9,354 nt of DNA, taken from assembly GCA_946480295.1 (NCBI GenBank), contig CAMLIT010000145.1:1-9354 (forward strand). The letters run 5' to 3'. A model generated the notes under the pieces. The model was not told where the DNA came from and did not search any database. It saw nothing but the letters and a program-made list of their open reading frames with translations. Both the position numbers and the translations under genes were made by a program. The number at the start of each line of letters is the position of its first letter. Within the stretch, counting starts at the first letter, position 1. Of this stretch, positions 5,592 through 9,354 are shown one piece after another. The DNA comes from an uncultured Gemmatimonadota bacterium. GTDB taxonomy: Bacteria > Gemmatimonadota > Gemmatimonadetes > Gemmatimonadales > Gemmatimonadaceae.

Positions 5592-7279
5592 CGATTCCAT
5601 TGCTCGTCACCGCGGCGCCCTACGCGCCGCCCGAAGAGAGTCTCGAGCAGCGGTACGAGCATCCCGAGACCCGCGCCCTCGTCGCGCTGGTGAACGACGC
5701 GGCGGAGCTCGTGCACAATCGCGGCGAGACGGCGTTCGCCGAGCTGTCCGTCCCCGGCAGCCGCTGGCGCAGGGACGAGACGTACGTGTTCGTCCTCGAC
5801 CCCGACGGGACCATGCTCGTGCACCCCGACCCGGCGCTCGAGGGCCACGACGTCCTGGAGCTGAAGGACGTCGGGGGCAAGCCGATCATCCACGGCCTCA
5901 TCGACGCCGCGACCGCGTTCCCCGAGAAGGCCGACGGCTGGTACCACTATCAGTGGCCGGTGCCCGGCGGCCTCCTGCCCCGCTGGAAGAGCAGCTACGT
6001 CCGCCACGTGCACGCGCCCTCCGGCGAGGACTACATCGTCGGCTGCGGCGTGTACAACGACCGGATGGAACGCGCCTTCGTCGTCGACATGGTGACCAAC
6101 GCCGTCGCGCTGATGAACGCGAAGGGCGAGGCCGCCTTCCCGGAGCTGCGCGATCCCACCGGCCCGTTCCGCGCGAAGGACGCCTACATCTTCGTCTTCG
6201 GCACCGACGGCATCGAGCTCGTGAACCCCGTCTTCCCGGCGCTCGAGGGCCGCTCCGTCCTCGACATGAAGGACGTCGACGGCGAGTACAAGCACCGCGA
6301 GATGGTCGACGTCGTGAAGACCCGCGGCACCGGGTGGGTCGATTACATGTGGCCGAAGCCGGGCGAGAGCGTCGCGACGCAGAAGTCGACGTACCTGAGC
6401 GCCGCGTGGCTCGGCGACCGCCTGATGGTGGTGGGCTGCGGCGTCTACCTCGCCGACGCGCCGACGGAGACGAAGCCGGCAACGACCATGACCGCGCCCG
6501 CGCTCATGGCCCTCGTTCGCGACGCCGCGGCCGTGTTCGAAACGAAGGGCGAGCAAGCCTACACGGAGTTCCGGAAGGAGGGGACCCGGTGGTTCCACGA
6601 CGACGTCTACTTCTTCGTCGTCACCATGGACGGCATCCGCACCTTCGTCGCGACGGAGCCGGAGAACGAGGGACTCGACTCGAGCGGCCGCAGGGACCTG
6701 ATCGGGCGCCCGTATGGCCGGATGATCGTCGACATCGGCAAGCAGCCGTCCGGCGAGGGCTGGGTCCACTACATGTATCCGCTCCCCGGGACCGTCTATC
6801 CGGCGTGGAAGTCCACCTTCGTGAAGCGGGTGACCTTCCCGTCAGGCACGCAGCATCTCATCGGCTGCGGCGTGTACAACATGGCGATGGACGAGACGCT
6901 GATCGAGGACGTGGTGGATCGCGCGGCGGCGCTCGTCGCCGAGCGCGGGCGCGGTGCATTCCCGGCGCTGCGCGACAGGACGGGGCCGTTCGTGTTCATG
7001 GACACCTACGTCTTCGTCACGGGCGTGGACGGCACGGAGCTCGTGAACCCCGCGCAGCCGAGCCTCGAGGGGAGGAACCTGCTCGAGCTGCGGGACCTCG
7101 ACGGGCGGTTCGTGGTGCGGGAGGAGATCGAGGTCGCGATGAAGGAAGGCCGCGCCTGGATGAGCCTCATGTGGTACCGGCCGGGGGACAACACGCCGGC
7201 GCGGACGCGGACGTACGTGCGGCGGGTGGCGTGCGGGGAGGAGACGTTCGTGGTGGGGTCGGCGATCTATCCGAAGTAG
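5588..7279 (+). CDS. Soluble protein of four tandem Cache-like modules (ABAB)
   Basis: Predicted 563-residue protein made almost wholly of four Cache-type ligand-sensing modules at about 28-156, 163-287, 303-430 and 436-561. Each has an N-terminal helix with G-x-x-A/x-F/Y, a strand Y-x-F-V...DG, a helix region with a G-W or A-W step (W118, W250, W392, W524), a P-x-P-G-type turn and a final strand. Modules 1-3 end in (V/I)-G-C-G-V-Y and module 4 in V-G-S-A-I-Y. Modules 1 and 3 are alike (SRWRRDETYVFV / TRWFHDDVYFFV; WKSSYVRHV / WKSTFVKRV). Modules 2 and 4 are alike (FPELRDPTGPF / FPALRDRTGPF; LVNPVFPALEGRSVL / LVNPAQPSLEGRNLL). This points to duplication of a two-module ancestor. Cache domains normally sit outside the membrane in chemoreceptors and kinases, where they bind small molecules. 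Here I see no signal peptide, membrane helix or output domain, so it may be a free ligand-binding protein. The ligand is unknown. Confidence 0.8.
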   Translation: MTIPLLVTAAPYAPPEESLEQRYEHPETRALVALVNDAAELVHNRGETAFAELSVPGSRWRRDETYVFVLDPDGTMLVHPDPALEGHDVLELKDVGGKPIIHGLIDAATAFPEKADGWYHYQWPVPGGLLPRWKSSYVRHVHAPSGEDYIVGCGVYNDRMERAFVVDMVTNAVALMNAKGEAAFPELRDPTGPFRAKDAYIFVFGTDGIELVNPVFPALEGRSVLDMKDVDGEYKHREMVDVVKTRGTGWVDYMWPKPGESVATQKSTYLSAAWLGDRLMVVGCGVYLADAPTETKPATTMTAPALMALVRDAAAVFETKGEQAYTEFRKEGTRWFHDDVYFFVVTMDGIRTFVATEPENEGLDSSGRRDLIGRPYGRMIVDIGKQPSGEGWVHYMYPLPGTVYPAWKSTFVKRVTFPSGTQHLIGCGVYNMAMDETLIEDVVDRAAALVAERGRGAFPALRDRTGPFVFMDTYVFVTGVDGTELVNPAQPSLEGRNLLELRDLDGRFVVREEIEVAMKEGRAWMSLMWYRPGDNTPARTRTYVRRVACGEETFVVGSAIYPK

Positions 7280-7311
7280 TCGCGCCGTTCGCGACGTCGG
7301 ACGACCGCAAC

Positions 7312-7338
7312 GTGCCCCGTGCCATTCGCACGGGGCAC
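7312..7338. terminator. Hairpin between convergent genes (possible bidirectional terminator)
   Basis: GTGCCCCGTG (7312-7321) pairs perfectly with CACGGGGCAC (7329-7338). One more C:G pair closes a 5-nt loop. It lies 33 bases past the Cache stop and 57 bases from the stop of the convergent methyltransferase gene. No T tract follows on either strand, so intrinsic termination would be weak; RNA end protection is the alternative. Confidence 0.45.
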
Positions 7339-7394
7339 CTGGCCGACCACGATGGGACGCGCATGGCCGTCGTGGGGCCCCCGCGAAGCGCCGC

Positions 7395-8321
7395 TCAGCC
7401 CTTCGCGGCGGGGCGTCGCGCGAGCGCCTCGACGCCGTTGCCGCCCGTCTCGCACCGAAGCACCTCGAACCCCAGCGCCTCCAGCAGGCCGCGAATCTGG
7501 CCGCGCGTGCGCAGGTGCTTGTAGCAGTCCGTGAGGGAGTCGTGTGTGTCGAGCACGGCCCACTCCCGCTGGTGCTCGTCGGACAGTTCCGGCCGAACCT
7601 GCAGGTAGCACAGCACCGGCGAGAGGCGCGTGAGCGCGATCGTGGCGAGGCGGCTCCGGCGCAGTCGCAGGTGCAGGGGCCAGAAGGCGCCCACGATGCG
7701 CTCCGTCCAGCGCATCGCCGACGCGGGCGACAGTCGCTTCAGCACCTGCCGGACGAGCGGCGCCGTCTTCGTGAACCACGAGATCGAGTACGTGTAGTGG
7801 TCCACGACGAGGAAGCCGCCCGGCCGCACCATCGCCGCCAGCGCGCGGACCGTCCGCTCGGGATCCGGCGTGTGCTGGACCACGCCGAGGCCGACGACGA
7901 CGTCGTACTGGCCGGGCGCGAAGGGGAGGTCGAGGATGTCCGCCTGCGCGATGCGATGCCGCTCGTCAGGCGGGAAGTTGTCCGCGTTCGCCTCGACGGC
8001 CGTGCTCAAGTCGATCGACGTGACCCGTGCTCCGCGGTCGAGCAGCACCTCGGTGAAGCGACCTGCTCCGCAGCCGCACTCGAGCACCTCCGCGCCGTCG
8101 AGGGCATTCCACAGCGCGTCGCCGAAGCAGCGACGCAGGCGATCGCGCGTGATCGACGTGCGCGTGTGGGAATCCAGCTGCGTGAGCCTGAAGCGCTTCC
8201 ACTGCAGGCCGAAGGCGGCCGCGTACCACTCGGAGCTCACGAAGCGCGGGATGCCCGCGTGAACGAGGACCGAGTGGCCCGCCGGGCAGTCGAGACGGTC
8301 GCCGGCCGCGACGAGCGCCAT
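7395..8321 (-). CDS. Class I SAM-dependent methyltransferase with N-terminal zinc ribbon
   Basis: Predicted 308-residue cytoplasmic enzyme that transfers a methyl group from S-adenosylmethionine. The Rossmann core spans about 75-175: motif I VLECGCGAGRFTEVLL (79-94), acidic end of strand 2 in SIDLS (D104), the QADILDLPF step (126-134), GVVQHTPDPERTV (146-158) and VRPGGFLVVDHY (165-176). Before it lies FGLQWKRFRLTQLDS, seen in many methyltransferases near glycan or natural-product genes. The C-terminal helix-strand RTRGQIRGLLEALGFEVLRCETGGNG closes the fold. The acceptor substrate is unknown. Residues 9-28 (GDRLDCPAGHS...GIPRFV) are the second half of a zinc ribbon that in this family normally has a first Cys pair. 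The codons just upstream of the ATG (8322-8342) encode W-Y-C-S-R-H-R, which would complete it. The annotated start is therefore probably too short, but no ATG, GTG or TTG is in frame before the stop at 8397-8399. Confidence 0.85.
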   Translation of the reverse strand: MALVAAGDRLDCPAGHSVLVHAGIPRFVSSEWYAAAFGLQWKRFRLTQLDSHTRTSITRDRLRRCFGDALWNALDGAEVLECGCGAGRFTEVLLDRGARVTSIDLSTAVEANADNFPPDERHRIAQADILDLPFAPGQYDVVVGLGVVQHTPDPERTVRALAAMVRPGGFLVVDHYTYSISWFTKTAPLVRQVLKRLSPASAMRWTERIVGAFWPLHLRLRRSRLATIALTRLSPVLCYLQVRPELSDEHQREWAVLDTHDSLTDCYKHLRTRGQIRGLLEALGFEVLRCETGGNGVEALARRPAAKG

Positions 8322-8673
8322 GCGATGGCGCGAACAGTACCAGGCAGGCCAGTGCGAGCGGACGTCCTCTCCGGCCGGCGGTGCCTGGTCGACGCGTCAC
8401 ACTGGAAGCACCACCAGCGACCTCGGCGACGCGAGTGACCTGACGAGATCCGATCCCGCGCGGCCGACGTCGACCCCGGAAATGGCGCGTATGCGTGCAG
8501 ACGGCGTGCTCGCGCCACACGTTCGGAAGGTCGGCGGCCAACCTGCGGCGGGGGAACACATTGCCGCGGCAGGGCGGCAGCGGCGCGCGGCTGGGCAACC
8601 GGCGACCGAGGCGGCGACGCCACGGCGTCAGTGGGCTCGCCGCAACGCTCGGCGCCGGTGGCGCGGCCGGCGA
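8322..8673. other. 352-bp intergenic region upstream of the methyltransferase
   Basis: The stretch lies between the response-regulator stop and the methyltransferase ATG, both on the minus strand. I see no convincing promoter, terminator or repeat. On the minus strand, 8322-8396 is open and in frame with the methyltransferase and appears to encode its missing N-terminus (see that entry). An ATG at 8675-8677 overlaps the response-regulator stop, but the frame behind it is Arg/Ser/Pro-rich with no recognisable sense. Confidence 0.5.
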
Positions 8674-9081
8674 TCACACCTGGGCGACGCGAGGAGCCGG
8701 ATCCGGCACGGACTCCGAGCCGAGGAGCCCCGCCACTCGGTCCGTCAGGCTCTCCAGCGTGAAGGGCTTCAACATGAGCGCCTTGTCGGCGCGATTGCGC
8801 CTCCGCACGGCGCGCGCCGCCTCCTCGTGATCGCCCGAGATGTACAGCACGGGGGAGGTCACACCGGCGCGCCGCACGAGCTCAGGTCCGGCGATGTCGG
8901 GAAGCCGGAGGTCGACGATCCACAGGGCGATCGGAGCCCGGGCGACGCGCAGCTGCTCGAGGGCGGCGGCGCCGTCGTGCGCGAGGAGGACGACATAGCC
9001 CGCGCGGTACAGCGCGCGCGCGCACGACAGCAGCAGCGACTCGTTGTCATCGACAACGAGGACCATCGGTTCGTGTGGCAT
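8674..9081 (-). CDS. Stand-alone response-regulator receiver (CheY-like)
   Basis: Predicted 135-residue single-domain receiver that accepts a phosphoryl group from a histidine kinase. Every key residue is present: the acidic pair D11/D12 in VLVVDDNES, the phosphorylated Asp57 in WIVDLRLPD, Ser82 in LYISGD as the switch hydroxyl, and Lys105 followed by P106-F107 in MLKPFT. The domain fills residues 6-124, and the tail to 135 is short and Pro-rich, so there is no DNA-binding or enzymatic output domain. Such proteins act by protein contact in phosphorelays, motility or kinase networks. No kinase gene is visible in the window, so it is an orphan here. ATG at 9079-9081 has no strong ribosome binding site; Met6 is an alternative start that would keep the full domain. 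It is transcribed towards the methyltransferase, 352 bp away, and probably not with it. Confidence 0.9.
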   Translation of the reverse strand: MPHEPMVLVVDDNESLLLSCARALYRAGYVVLLAHDGAAALEQLRVARAPIALWIVDLRLPDIAGPELVRRAGVTSPVLYISGDHEEAARAVRRRNRADKALMLKPFTLESLTDRVAGLLGSESVPDPAPRVAQV

Positions 9082-9167
9082 GATCGGGCCGCCGTCGGCC
9101 GAAGGAACGAGCCAGCTCCATTTCCTTCAAGTATCGGCACGAACGGCCATTGCCTTAGCGCGGACGC

Positions 9168-9207
9168 AAAACGCGAGCGGCGGCCGGAATCAACCGGCCG
9201 CCGCTCG
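9168..9207 (-). terminator. Rho-independent terminator on the minus strand
   Basis: A perfect 14-bp stem (9174-9187 pairing with 9194-9207) has a 6-nt loop, AATCAA on the plus strand. On the minus strand the stem is followed by CG and then TTTT (the complement of 9168-9171). It lies 41 bases downstream of the stop of the partial minus-strand gene at 9248 and separates that gene from the response regulator. A smaller hairpin-like repeat (CCGGGT / ACCCGG) lies at 9217-9232. Confidence 0.85.
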
Positions 9208-9247
9208 ACTGAAGGACCGGGTGGGAACCCGGCTCACCGCACCGCGC

Positions 9248-9354
9248 CTACTTGCAGGCCGGCTCGCCCTCGCCCGCCGCCGGCACCGTCGCATTCCCCG
9301 TGTTGACCGCCACCTCGCAGGTGACGAGCGGGTTCGTGAGCTGCGAGTGCGTCA
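9248..9354 (-). CDS. C-terminal tail of a protein continuing beyond the window
   Basis: Only the last 34 codons and a TAG stop (9248-9250) are present. The tail reads THSQLTNPLVTCEVAV, then NTGNATVPAAGEGEPACK. It has high GC at third positions and is closed by a strong terminator, both of which support a real gene. Two cysteines about 20 residues apart and the beta-like, small-residue composition resemble an exported or surface protein with a disulfide, but the family cannot be identified from this fragment. Confidence 0.6.
   Translation of the reverse strand, partial: THSQLTNPLVTCEVAVNTGNATVPAAGEGEPACK

Noticed and set aside
5480..6769. 429-codon open frame on the minus strand
   Set aside because: It is antisense to the Cache gene and low-complexity His/Val/Asp/Arg-rich. 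Its apparent internal repetition reflects the Cache repeats.
5588..7279. DNA-level repeat array or CRISPR-like structure in the Cache gene
   Set aside because: The similarity is at protein level between modules of about 130 residues. No short identical direct repeats with regular spacers are seen.
5581..7524. 647-codon open frame on the plus strand, overlapping the Cache gene in another frame
   Set aside because: The peptide is extremely Arg-rich, with no repeat structure of its own. The Cache frame has the ribosome binding site and four matching modules.
8237..8677. 146-codon minus-strand frame whose ATG overlaps the response-regulator stop
   Set aside because: The ATGA overlap looks like coupling, but the product is Arg/Ser/Pro-rich without a domain and runs into the methyltransferase in the wrong frame.

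Overview
The window is very GC-rich, with codon third positions almost all G or C. It carries a lipoprotein with Ala/Thr-rich tandem Ig-like modules of a style I associate with Gemmatimonadota. I take it as a chromosomal segment of a soil- or rhizosphere-type Gemmatimonadota bacterium. This assignment is an inference from style and composition, since no rRNA or marker gene is present. I see no tRNA, rRNA, CRISPR array, transposase or phage gene.

Layout. Positions 27-108 are four poly-G/poly-C tracts, possibly an assembly edge. On the minus strand, a FeoA-domain protein (805-1035) is followed by a MarR-family regulator (120-749), apparently as one unit. Diverging from it is a surface lipoprotein (1280-2815) with two Ig-like and two PPC-like modules, closed by a strong terminator (2848-2883). 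The 244 bp between the divergent units holds a compact cluster of inverted repeats that could be an operator.

A good sigma70-type promoter (3002-3031), preceded by two perfect palindromes, drives a plus-strand pair. The first gene is a SERAC1-like alpha/beta hydrolase with an unrecognised C-terminal domain (3113-4630). The second is an overlapping gamma-glutamylcyclotransferase-fold protein (4602-5243). After a 344 bp spacer that contains a coding-like remnant, a strong ribosome binding site precedes a protein made of four Cache-like modules in an ABAB order (5588-7279).

The right part is read on the minus strand. It has a class I SAM methyltransferase (7395-8321) whose N-terminal zinc ribbon seems cut short by the only available start, a stand-alone response-regulator receiver (8674-9081), a strong terminator (9168-9207) and the C-terminal tail of a gene that continues beyond the window (9248-9354).

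Functional reading. FeoA plus MarR suggests metal-linked or stress-linked regulation. The best candidates for something undescribed are the hydrolase/GGCT-fold pair and the soluble four-Cache protein that has neither a membrane anchor nor an output domain. Nothing in the sequence proves that these three act together.
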